Position numbers and translations under genes: made by a program. Positions 1 through 5,861 of a DNA stretch of 7,690 bases are shown piece after piece. Under the pieces are notes generated by a model, which was not told where the DNA came from, did not search any database, and saw nothing but the letters and a program-made list of their open reading frames with translations. The stretch covers positions 1-7,690 of the forward strand of contig CAAGGB010000136.1 in NCBI GenBank assembly GCA_900769285.1, in the 5' to 3' direction. The first letter of the stretch is position 1, and each line of letters starts with the position of its first letter. The stretch comes from Victivallales bacterium (GTDB lineage: Bacteria; Verrucomicrobiota; Lentisphaeria; Oligosphaerales; Oligosphaeraceae).

Positions 1-150
1 GAGCTGCTCGTCGTCATCGCCATCATCGCCATCCTGGCGGCCATGCTGCTGCCCGCCCTCTCCAAGGCCCGCGAGAAGGCGCGCTCCATCTCCTGCGTCT
101 CCAACCTCAAGCAGCTCGGACTCGGCGTCCGACAGTACGCCGACGACAAC
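1..150 (+). repeat. Direct repeat, left copy (pseudopilin 5' coding part)
   Basis: Bases 1-150 align without gaps to 7538-7687 with 15 differences by my count (about 90% identity). Early differences are mostly silent third-position changes, later ones change residues (V/T, GVRQ/AMVM). It is a coding repeat of paralogous genes, not a mobile element. Confidence 0.85.
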
Positions 151-648
151 AACGACTACTTCATGGGCACCTCGAAGGGCACGTCCATCTACGCCTCCAT
201 GTCGAAGCTCCCTAACGAGGGCGACTGGTGCGCCCAGAGCTTCTTCTACCCCTACGTCGGCGACAAGAAGGTGTTCCGCTGCCCCACCCGCGAGGCCGCC
301 CAGGGCTACGGCGCCGTCGTCGGCTCCGACACCGGCAACTTCCTCGACGGCAACGCCAAGACCATCGACTACCGCGTCCAGCGCTCCCAGGACAAGTCGG
401 CCTCCATGCTCATCCTCCTCGCCGACTCCTACAACGTCTGCCTCTGGGACTGGGGCGAGGCCAACGGCGCCAAGTCACTCTTCAACGACGGCACCGCCGA
501 CCAGGCCAAGCGACTCCGCAGCGACCACGGCGCCACCATGACCAACTGCTCCTACGCCGACGGCCACGCCGACTCCAGGCGCTTCAACGCCCTCACCACC
601 CGCGACTTCGGCGGCACCGTGACCTATCCCGCCACCCCGCAGCGCTGA
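1..648 (+). CDS. Pseudopilin / prepilin-type N-terminal domain protein (5' end cut off by window)
   Basis: The reading frame is open from base 1; the visible 215 residues begin inside the hydrophobic prepilin helix (ELLVVIAIIAILAAML) and end at TGA 646-648. The true start and the cleavage site lie before the window. After the helix comes the LPALSKAREKAR...SCVSNLKQLGLG block, then a globular part with VFRCPTRE and, near the C-terminus, a DHG...NCSYADGHA stretch. This matches the H-X9-DG region of planctomycete/lentisphaeral pseudopilins, but here ten residues, not nine, separate His and DG. Such proteins are inner-membrane, type II secretion or type IV pilus-like minor pilins; these phyla carry many copies of mostly unknown role. 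An internal ATG at position 43 lies inside the helix and is not the start. A strong hairpin follows the stop. Confidence 0.88.
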   Translation, partial: ELLVVIAIIAILAAMLLPALSKAREKARSISCVSNLKQLGLGVRQYADDNNDYFMGTSKGTSIYASMSKLPNEGDWCAQSFFYPYVGDKKVFRCPTREAAQGYGAVVGSDTGNFLDGNAKTIDYRVQRSQDKSASMLILLADSYNVCLWDWGEANGAKSLFNDGTADQAKRLRSDHGATMTNCSYADGHADSRRFNALTTRDFGGTVTYPATPQR

Positions 649-681
649 ACCTGCTCCCCTCCCCCACAGCACACAGCACAA

Positions 682-729
682 GTCGGGCCCGCGCCCCATC
701 GCCCACCAGCGACGGAACGCGGGCCCGAC
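682..729 (+). terminator. Hairpin terminator between convergent genes
   Basis: A perfect 12-bp inverted repeat, GTCGGGCCCGCG (682-693) and CGCGGGCCCGAC (718-729), flanks a 24-nt loop that holds a further 4-bp stem (TCGC 699-702 with GCGA 709-712). On the + strand it is followed by CTGTTTTCG, a short U-tract, so it best serves the pseudopilin gene. On the - strand the sequence after the stem (ACTTGTGC) has no U-run. There it could still stabilise the 3' end of the leu mRNA, whose last stop codon lies 25 bp away. Confidence 0.8.
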
Positions 730-754
730 CTGTTTTCGTCCGGATGGCTCGCGA

Positions 755-1822
755 TCAGTTGACGCCGTTGGCGATGGCATCGACGACCCACTTCCCGACC
801 TCGCGCGTGCCGTAGTGGGCGCCGCCCTCTACCTGAATCTCAGGCGTGCGGACGTTGGCGTCCAGCGAGGCGTCGACGGCCTGCCGGACGGCCTTGCCCT
901 CCGCCGTGCAGCCGAAGTGCTCGAACATCATGGCGACGGAGAGGATCTGCGCCAGCGGGTTCGCCAGGTTCTTGCCGGCGGCCTCGGGCCACGAGCCGTG
1001 GATGGGCTCGAAGACCGGCGTGCCCTCGCCGATGGAGGCGGACGGCAGCAGCCCCATCGAGCCGCTGATGACCGAGCCCTCGTCCGTCAGGATGTCGCCG
1101 AATGTGTTCTCGGTGACCATGACGTCGAAGAAGCGCGGCTCCTGGATCATGCGCATCGAGGCGTTGTCGACGTACATGAAGTCGGTCGTGACGTCGGCGT
1201 AGGCCTCGCTCATCTCCTTGGCGACCTTGCGCCACAGGCGGCTGGAGGCGAGCACGTTCGCCTTGTCGACGACGGTCAGATGGCGGCGACGGCGCTGCGC
1301 GTAGACGTAGGCGACCTTGAGGATGCGCTCAATCTCGCTGCGGTGGTAGAGGTTGACGTCGTAGGCCTTCTCGTCGTCCTGGTACTTGTCGCCGAAGTAC
1401 ATGCCGCCGGTGAGCTCGCGGATGCAGACGAAGTCGGCGTCCTGGACGAGCTCGGCCTTGAGGGGCGACTTGTGGAGGAGGCTGGGGAAGGTCTGGACGG
1501 GGCGGATGTTGGCGAAAAGCCCCAGCTTCTTGCGCATGGCGAGAAGCCCCTGCTCAGGACGCACCTTGGCGTCGGGGTTGCGGTCGTAGCGGGGGTCGCC
1601 GACGGCCGAGAAGAGGACGGCGTCCGCGCGGCGGCAGGCCTCGTAGGTCTCCTCGGGGAAGGGGTCGCCCACGCGGTCGATGGCGGCCGCGCCGCAGAGC
1701 GCCGACTCGAACGCCACCGTGTGTCCGAAACGGGCGCAGACCGCCTCCGTCACCGCGACGCCCCAGGCGGAAATCTCCGGGCCGATGCCGTCACCGGCCA
1801 ATACTGCTATCTTGAAATCCAT
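755..1822 (-). CDS. leuB: 3-isopropylmalate dehydrogenase
   Basis: The 355-residue product is full length for LeuB. It oxidises and decarboxylates (2R,3S)-3-isopropylmalate with NAD+ to 2-ketoisocaproate, the third leucine step, in the cytosol. Visible motifs: GDGIGPEI at 10-17, RPEQGLLAMRKKLG around 88-101 with substrate arginines R97 and R107, RELTGGMYFG with R135 and Y142, catalytic K187 in DKANVL, metal-binding aspartates D219, D243 and D247 in VDN...TENTFGDILTDE, and the nucleotide-binding EPIHGSWPEAAGKNLANP segment (272-289). The start ATG at 1822 is preceded by AGGAG (1833-1837) at 10 nt. It is the last gene of the operon, separated from leuD by 117 bp containing a hairpin. The HGSWP variant and overall wording resemble Bacteroidota LeuB from memory. 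Confidence 0.97.
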   Translation of the reverse strand: MDFKIAVLAGDGIGPEISAWGVAVTEAVCARFGHTVAFESALCGAAAIDRVGDPFPEETYEACRRADAVLFSAVGDPRYDRNPDAKVRPEQGLLAMRKKLGLFANIRPVQTFPSLLHKSPLKAELVQDADFVCIRELTGGMYFGDKYQDDEKAYDVNLYHRSEIERILKVAYVYAQRRRRHLTVVDKANVLASSRLWRKVAKEMSEAYADVTTDFMYVDNASMRMIQEPRFFDVMVTENTFGDILTDEGSVISGSMGLLPSASIGEGTPVFEPIHGSWPEAAGKNLANPLAQILSVAMMFEHFGCTAEGKAVRQAVDASLDANVRTPEIQVEGGAHYGTREVGKWVVDAIANGVN

Positions 1823-1874
1823 AAATGCGTGTCTCCTATGTGAAAAAATGGCGTGATGGTGTCTGACTGTCGCT

Positions 1875-1918
1875 GGCAGGGCGGCCGCGCGCCGCGCACG
1901 GCATCGCGCCGCCCTGCC
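1875..1918 (-). repeat. Intercistronic hairpin between leuD and leuB
   Basis: A perfect 11-bp inverted repeat, GGCAGGGCGGC (1875-1885) and GCCGCCCTGCC (1908-1918), flanks a 22-nt GC-rich loop. It sits between the leuD stop and the leuB Shine-Dalgarno. On the - strand no U-tract follows (CAGCGACAG), so it is unlikely to be a full intrinsic terminator. A role in partial attenuation, RNA processing or protection of the leuACD 3' end is inferred. Confidence 0.6.
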
Positions 1919-1939
1919 CCGTGTGGTCCTTCGGCGGCC

Positions 1940-2545
1940 TCAGCCTCTGGCGTCGCGCCGTGCCTCCCAGTCCTCGACGAGCTGGCGGCAGGTCAGCAGG
2001 TAGTCGATGTCGTCCAGGCCGTTGAGGAAGCAGTGCTTCTTGTAGGCGTTGATGTCGAAGTGCTCGCGGTCGCCCTGGCCGACGATGGTGATGGTCTGCT
2101 CGGGCAGGCTGATCTCCACCTCGGTCTCGGGATGCTCGAGCACCAGCGCCGTCAGACGCTTCAGGAAGGGCTCGCTGACGACCACCGGCAGCACGAAGTT
2201 GTTGAGCTCGTTCTGCTTGTGGATGTCGGCGAAGGAGCTGGCCACGACGGCGCGGAAGCCGTGTCCGGCGATGGCCCAGGCGGCGTGCTCGCGGCTGGAG
2301 CCGGAGCCGAAGTTACGGCCGGCGACGAGGACCTGGCCGCTGAAGCGCGGATTGTTGAGGACGAACTCGGGGCGCGGCTGGCCGTCGGCGTCGTAGCGGA
2401 GGTCCTGGAAGAGGTGCTTGCCGAAGAAGCCCTCGTCGCGGGTCGTCTCCTTGAGGTAGCGCGCGGGGATGATCTGGTCGGTGTCGATGTTGTCCTGCGG
2501 CAGCGGCACGCAGCGGCTGCGGAGAGTCTCGAATTTCTGTTTCAT
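1940..2545 (-). CDS. leuD: 3-isopropylmalate dehydratase small subunit
   Basis: The 201-residue protein is the swivel-domain subunit of isopropylmalate isomerase, which with LeuC converts 2-isopropylmalate to 3-isopropylmalate. Visible motifs: NIDTDQIIPARYL (19-31), AGRNFGSGSSREHAAWAI (75-92), FADI and NELNNFVLP, and the C-terminal KKHCFLNGLDDIDYLL. The frame stays open far upstream inside leuC. The ATG at 2545 is chosen because MKQKFETLRSRCVPLP is the normal LeuD N-terminus, the leuC stop lies 29 bp upstream, and AGGAG (2559-2563) precedes it, though at a rather long 13 nt. Length is normal for the family. It should be cotranscribed and perhaps translationally coupled with leuC. Confidence 0.96.
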   Translation of the reverse strand: MKQKFETLRSRCVPLPQDNIDTDQIIPARYLKETTRDEGFFGKHLFQDLRYDADGQPRPEFVLNNPRFSGQVLVAGRNFGSGSSREHAAWAIAGHGFRAVVASSFADIHKQNELNNFVLPVVVSEPFLKRLTALVLEHPETEVEISLPEQTITIVGQGDREHFDINAYKKHCFLNGLDDIDYLLTCRQLVEDWEARRDARG

Positions 2546-2574
2546 GGTGTGTCTGTGTCTCCTGGTGCGTCGTG

Positions 2575-3954
2575 TCAGAGCAGGGTTCTGGGGTCGGTGA
2601 TGACGCCGGTGACGGCGGCGGCGGCGGCGGTCAGGGGGCTTGCCAGGATGGTTCTGGAGCCCGGCCCCTGGCGTCCCACGAAGTTGCGGTTGCTGGTCGA
2701 GACGGACAGCTTGCCGGCGGGGACGCGGTCCTCGTTCATGCCCAGGCAGGCCGAGCAGCCCGGCTGGCGCAGCTCGAAGCCCGCCGCCTCCAGCGCGTCC
2801 GCCACGCCCTCCTCGCGGAGCTGCGCCAGCACCCGCCACGAGCCCGGCACCAGCCACGCCGTCACGTTCGCCGCCTTGCGGCGACCCTTCACCAGCGACG
2901 CGAACGCCCGGAAGTCCTCCACGCGGCCATTCGTGCACGCGCCGACGAACACATAGTCGACCGGCGTGCCCAGCAGCCTCGCGCCCGCCTGGAAGCCCAT
3001 GTACGACAGCGCGCCGGACAGCCCAGGCACGCCCTCCGTCGGGATGGTCCCGTCGATGGCCATGCCCATGCCCGGATTCGTGCCGTAGGTGACCATCGGC
3101 GCGATGTCGGCCGCGTCAAAGCGCACCTCGCGGTCGAACGCCGCGCCCTCGTCGGTGCTCAGCTCGCGCCACTGCGCGAGGCGCGCCTCCAGCTCGGCAC
3201 CCTGCGGCGCCTCCGGACAGTGGCGCAGATACTCGAACGTCACCTCGTCCGGCGCAATCATGCCGCCGCGCGCGCCCATCTCGATGCTCAGATTGCACAG
3301 CGTCAGGCGGCCCTCCATCGTCAGGACGCGCACCGCGCTGCCCGCGTACTCGACGAAGTGCCCCGTCGCGCCGCCGGTGCCGAGCTGCGCGATGAGATAG
3401 AGCGCGACGTCCTTGGCGGTGACGCCGCGACCCAGCTCGCCGTCGACGACGATGCGCATGGTCTTCGGCCTGGCCTGCAGGATGCAGCCGCTGGCCAGCA
3501 CCATCTCGACCTCGCTGGTGCCGATGCCGAACGCCACACAGCCCATCGCGCCGTGCGTCGACGTGTGCGAGTCACCGCACACCACCGTCATCCCCGGCAG
3601 CGTCAGACCACGCTCGGGGCCGACCACATGCACGATGCCGCTGCGCTCGTCCAGGATGCCGTAGTGCTTCAGTCCGAACGCCTTGGTGTTCTCCGCCAGC
3701 GCCTCGACCTGACGCCGCGCCACCGGGTCCGCAATCGGACAGTCCTGGTGCACAGTAGGGATGTTGTGGTCCGGCATGCAGACCACGTTCGCCGGACGGA
3801 ACACCGGCAGCCCGCGGTGGCGCAGACCCTCGAACGCCTGGGGACTCGTCACCTCATGGCAGTACAGACGGTCGATGTACAGCTGGTCCGGACCCTCCGG
3901 CACCGACTGCACCACATGCGACTCCCAAATCTTCTCAAACAGTGTCTTGGGCAT
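2575..3954 (-). CDS. leuC: 3-isopropylmalate dehydratase large subunit
   Basis: The 459-residue, aconitase-family large subunit of isopropylmalate isomerase carries the catalytic [4Fe-4S] cluster. Cluster cysteines are visible as C340 (GACTNGR) and C400/C403 (GCSAC). Other family blocks are LYIDRLYCHEVTSPQAFEGLR (25-45), VCGDSHTSTHGAMG (125-138), the NLSIEMGARGGMIAPDE stretch (221-237), TYGTNPGMGM (289-298) and STSNRNFVGRQGPGSRT near the C-terminus. The start at 3954 has an excellent Shine-Dalgarno that overlaps the leuA stop codon, with only 15 bp between the genes. LeuD follows 29 bp downstream. The protein reads as complete with no missing key residue. The RLYCHEV and CILQARPKTMRI wording recalls Bacteroidota LeuC (from memory, not tested). 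Confidence 0.97.
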   Translation of the reverse strand: MPKTLFEKIWESHVVQSVPEGPDQLYIDRLYCHEVTSPQAFEGLRHRGLPVFRPANVVCMPDHNIPTVHQDCPIADPVARRQVEALAENTKAFGLKHYGILDERSGIVHVVGPERGLTLPGMTVVCGDSHTSTHGAMGCVAFGIGTSEVEMVLASGCILQARPKTMRIVVDGELGRGVTAKDVALYLIAQLGTGGATGHFVEYAGSAVRVLTMEGRLTLCNLSIEMGARGGMIAPDEVTFEYLRHCPEAPQGAELEARLAQWRELSTDEGAAFDREVRFDAADIAPMVTYGTNPGMGMAIDGTIPTEGVPGLSGALSYMGFQAGARLLGTPVDYVFVGACTNGRVEDFRAFASLVKGRRKAANVTAWLVPGSWRVLAQLREEGVADALEAAGFELRQPGCSACLGMNEDRVPAGKLSVSTSNRNFVGRQGPGSRTILASPLTAAAAAVTGVITDPRTLL

Positions 3955-3960
3955 GGTGCC

Positions 3961-3972
3961 TGACCTCCTTCA
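3961..3972 (-). promoter_or_regulatory. leuC Shine-Dalgarno overlapping the leuA stop codon
   Basis: On the - strand the leuA stop TGA (3972-3970) shares its last base with AAGGAGGTCA (3970-3961), the strongest Shine-Dalgarno in the operon. It lies 6 nt before the leuC ATG at 3954. A ribosome terminating on leuA would release directly over the leuC initiation site, so translational coupling that keeps LeuA and LeuC levels matched is likely (inference). Confidence 0.75.
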
Positions 3973-5472
3973 GTTCCTGAACTTGTTGATGCAGTCCACG
4001 TAGGCCTCGACCGACGCCGCGATGATGTCCGTGTGCGCCCCGAAGCCGTAGTACACGCCGCCGTTGTACTCCAGCTGGATGTGGACCTTGCCGATGTCGT
4101 CGCTGCCCTTGCTGATCGACTGGATGGTGAACTCCTTCATCGTCATCGGACGGTTGATGATCTTCTTCAGCGCGCAGATGGCGGCATCGACGGGGCCCGT
4201 GCCGGTGGCGGCCGCCTCGAAGTGCTCGCCCGCGATGTTCAGCCCCAGACTGGCGACGGGACGGACGCCGACGCCGCTGGTGACCTGCAGGTAGTCGATG
4301 GTGATGTGCTTGCCCGTGTTGCGGTGGCTGCCGGCCAGGATGAGCAGGTCGTCCTCCGAGACGTCCTTCTTCTTGTCGGCCAACTGCAGGAACTGCTGAT
4401 ACACCGTGTCCAGCTTGTCCTGGTCCAGCTCGACGCCCAGCGACTGCAGACGGTGCTTCAGCGCCGCGCGGCCGCTGCGCGCCGTCAGCACAATCGAGTT
4501 CTCGTCCAGACCGATGTCCTTCGGGTCGATGATCTCGTAGGTCTGCGCGTTCTTGAGCACGCCGTCCTGGTGGATGCCGGACGAGTGCGCGAACGCGTTG
4601 CGCCCGACGATGGCCTTGTTCGGCTGGACCGGCATGTTCATGAGGTTGGAGACCATGCGGCTGGTGGGGCAGATCTTCGTCGTGTTGATGTTGATGTCGA
4701 GCGGGATGTCCTGGTGGTGGCTGCGGACAATCATGGCCACCTCCTCCAGCGAGGTGTTGCCGGCCCGCTCGCCGATGCCGTTGATGGTGACCTCGACCTG
4801 ACGCGCGCCATTCAGGACGCCCGCGATGGTGTTCGCCGTCGCCATGCCCAGGTCGTTGTGGCAGTGCGTCGAGATGATGACGTTCTCGATGCCCGCCACG
4901 TGGTCGCACAGATACTTGATCTTGGCGCCGAACTCCTGCGGCAGGCAGTAGCCCGTCGTGTCCGGGATATTGATGACCGTCGCGCCCGCCTTGATGGCCG
5001 CCTCGACCACACGCGCCAGATACTCGTTCTCCGTGCGGCCCGCGTCCTCCGCGTAGAACTCCACGTCGTCCACGAACTTCCGCGCGTACTTGACCGCCGC
5101 CACGCCGCGCTCGATGATCTCCTCGCGCGTCGAGTTGAACTTGTACTTGATGTGGAAGTCCGAGGTGCCGATGCCCGTGTGGATGCGCTTGTGCTTGGCG
5201 AACTTCAGCGCCTCGGCCGCCACGTCGATGTCCTTCATCACCGCCCGCGTCAGCGCACATACCGTCGGCCACGTCACCGCCTTCGAAATCTCCTGCACCG
5301 AGATGAAGTCCCCAGGACTCGAAATCGGAAAGCCCGCCTCGATCACGTCCACGCCCAGCAGCTCCAGCTGCTTCGCCAACTGAATCTTCTCCACCGTGTT
5401 CAACTGGCAGCCCGGGACCTGCTCGCCGTCCCGCAGCGTCGTGTCAAAAAAGTACAGCCTGTCACTACTCAT
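3970..5472 (-). CDS. leuA: 2-isopropylmalate synthase
   Basis: The 500-residue enzyme condenses acetyl-CoA with 2-ketoisovalerate, the committed leucine step. The N-terminal TIM-barrel carries FFDTTLRDGEQVPG (8-21; R14 and metal ligand D15), EAGFPISSPGDF, GTSDFHIKYK, AEDAGRT, the metal-binding HCHNDLG (203-209; H203, H205), NGIGERAGN (N239) and AHSSGIHQDG (295-304). The C-terminal part (about 390-500) has the VTSGVGVRPVASL and GTGPVDAAICALKKI wording of the LeuA allosteric domain, so leucine feedback inhibition is expected. The frame is open 49 codons further upstream, but that stretch runs through the attenuator terminator. ATG 5472 has AGGAG (5483-5487) 10 nt away and matches the normal N-terminus. 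It is the first gene of the operon, with expression likely gated by the upstream leader. Confidence 0.97.
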   Translation of the reverse strand: MSSDRLYFFDTTLRDGEQVPGCQLNTVEKIQLAKQLELLGVDVIEAGFPISSPGDFISVQEISKAVTWPTVCALTRAVMKDIDVAAEALKFAKHKRIHTGIGTSDFHIKYKFNSTREEIIERGVAAVKYARKFVDDVEFYAEDAGRTENEYLARVVEAAIKAGATVINIPDTTGYCLPQEFGAKIKYLCDHVAGIENVIISTHCHNDLGMATANTIAGVLNGARQVEVTINGIGERAGNTSLEEVAMIVRSHHQDIPLDININTTKICPTSRMVSNLMNMPVQPNKAIVGRNAFAHSSGIHQDGVLKNAQTYEIIDPKDIGLDENSIVLTARSGRAALKHRLQSLGVELDQDKLDTVYQQFLQLADKKKDVSEDDLLILAGSHRNTGKHITIDYLQVTSGVGVRPVASLGLNIAGEHFEAAATGTGPVDAAICALKKIINRPMTMKEFTIQSISKGSDDIGKVHIQLEYNGGVYYGFGAHTDIIAASVEAYVDCINKFRN

Positions 5473-5529
5473 GCTTCGTTTGCTCCTGTTGGTCTCTCTT
5501 CTTCGCGAAATGTGCGCGTCGTGCACAGA

Positions 5530-5586
5530 CACCACCAGGCAACTTGGCCGAATGCAAAAAGGAAAGGCCCCCCGTGCCTGGTGATG
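5530..5586 (-). repeat. Alternative 12-bp stem joining terminator loop to leuA 5' leader
   Basis: On the - strand CATCACCAGGCA (5586-5575), inside the loop of the attenuator terminator, can pair with TGCCTGGTGGTG (5541-5530), downstream of the U-tract: 11 Watson-Crick pairs and one G-U. It can form only in transcripts that have read through the terminator. It might reshape or stabilise the 5' end of the leuA mRNA. The pairing is seen directly; any function is inferred. Confidence 0.5.
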
Positions 5587-5608
5587 TCTCACCTGATGCG
5601 GGGGGCCT
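5556..5608 (-). terminator. Attenuator terminator of the leu operon
   Basis: On the - strand AGGCCCCCCG (5608-5599) pairs perfectly with CGGGGGGCCT (5574-5565), giving a 10-bp stem with nine G-C pairs. The 24-nt loop contains a second small stem (GGTGA/TCACC). The hairpin is followed by TTCCTTTTT, a clear U-tract. It lies 84 nt upstream of the leuA ATG and downstream of the leader peptide, so it would stop transcription before leuA. Its 5' arm is also complementary to the leader peptide's 3' end, which makes it a conditional terminator and not a gene end. Confidence 0.88.
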
Positions 5609-5653
5609 ATGTCAGTCAACTCACGTCGAGCCGGACAGCAATCAGCCTCCCGC
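5598..5653 (-). promoter_or_regulatory. Predicted antiterminator pairing of the leu leader
   Basis: On the - strand GCGGGAGGCTGAT (5653-5641) can pair with ATAGGCCCCCCGC (5610-5598) across a 30-nt loop: ten Watson-Crick pairs, one G-U and two mismatches (A-C, G-A). The first segment is the 3' arm of the leader hairpin; the second covers the 5' arm of the terminator. The two structures exclude each other, as in classical attenuators. The leader-peptide stop codon (5644-5642) lies inside the first segment, so a ribosome reaching the stop would cover it and let the terminator form. Confidence 0.72.
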
Positions 5654-5683
5654 TGGTCTAAGGACCAGCGAAAGAAGGCTGAT
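5641..5683 (-). promoter_or_regulatory. Leader (pause) hairpin overlapping the Leu codons
   Basis: On the - strand an outer 8-bp stem, ATCAGCCT (5683-5676) with AGGCTGAT (5648-5641), encloses an inner perfect 8-bp stem, CGCTGGTC (5670-5663) with GACCAGCG (5658-5651), with a CTTA loop. The 5' arm covers leader codons 10-16 and the loop holds Leu codon 17. A ribosome waiting on the CTT codons at 12-13 would keep the 5' arm open and leave the 3' arm free for the antiterminator. This is the equivalent of the 1:2 pause hairpin of enteric attenuators. Confidence 0.8.
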
Positions 5684-5710
5684 AAGGCTAAGGCGCTTGA
5701 TGTAAGTCAT
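5642..5710 (-). CDS. leuL: Leucine-rich leader peptide of the leu attenuator
   Basis: This short frame encodes 22 residues: MTYIKRLSLISLLSLVL followed by RPAGG and TGA (5644-5642). Leu occupies codons 7, 9, 12, 13, 15 and 17, five of them CTT and one CTG; Ile is at 4 and 10 and Val at 16. By contrast the seven Leu codons in the first 44 codons of leuA are all CTG or TTG. The ATG lies about 35 nt after the predicted transcription start; only a weak purine-rich stretch (AAAGAGTAGAGA) precedes it. The frame ends inside the antiterminator segment. As in other amino-acid leaders the peptide probably has no function of its own: its translation speed would report charged leucyl-tRNA. The RPAGG end recalls the RPVGG near the end of E. 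coli LeuL. Confidence 0.82.
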   Translation of the reverse strand: MTYIKRLSLISLLSLVLRPAGG

Positions 5711-5751
5711 TCTCTACTCTTTCAGTTGTTATTCGGTCGAAAACTGATAAA

Positions 5752-5779
5752 AATGTAGCACAGCTTTCCCATTTGTCAA
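5752..5779 (-). promoter_or_regulatory. Sigma-70-type promoter of the leu operon
   Basis: On the - strand a perfect -35 box TTGACA (5779-5774) is followed after 16 bp by TACATT (5757-5752), preceded by TG at the extended -10 position (TGCTACATT). The expected start is near 5745, giving a leader of about 270 nt before leuA. It lies about 80 bp from the -35 box of the divergent flavodoxin promoter. Confidence 0.8.
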
Positions 5780-5861
5780 GTCAACGCCGGACAAATGCGG
5801 ACCTTTCTGTCGCCATCCACCCGCTCCGCAAAAAAAATTGCGCCCCCGGGAGCTTTTCTCC

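Noticed and set aside
2546..2938. Upstream in-frame extension of leuD into leuC
   Set aside because: The extension is Gly/Arg/Pro-rich shadow of leuC; the family N-terminus begins at the ATG at 2545.
5473..5619. Upstream start for leuA giving 49 extra residues
   Set aside because: The extra segment is the RNA of the attenuator terminator and leader; the ATG at 5472 has a proper Shine-Dalgarno and the family N-terminus.
4033..5661. Long open frame on the + strand opposite leuA (542 codons), and similar ones opposite leuB and leuC
   Set aside because: They are antisense shadows of GC-rich genes: low-complexity Arg/Leu/Val-rich translations, no recognisable domains, and the opposite strand encodes textbook enzymes.
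5473..5745. T-box riboswitch upstream of leuA
   Set aside because: I see no T-box bulge sequence (TGGNACC-like) or specifier-loop layout; a translated leader with paired stems explains the region better.
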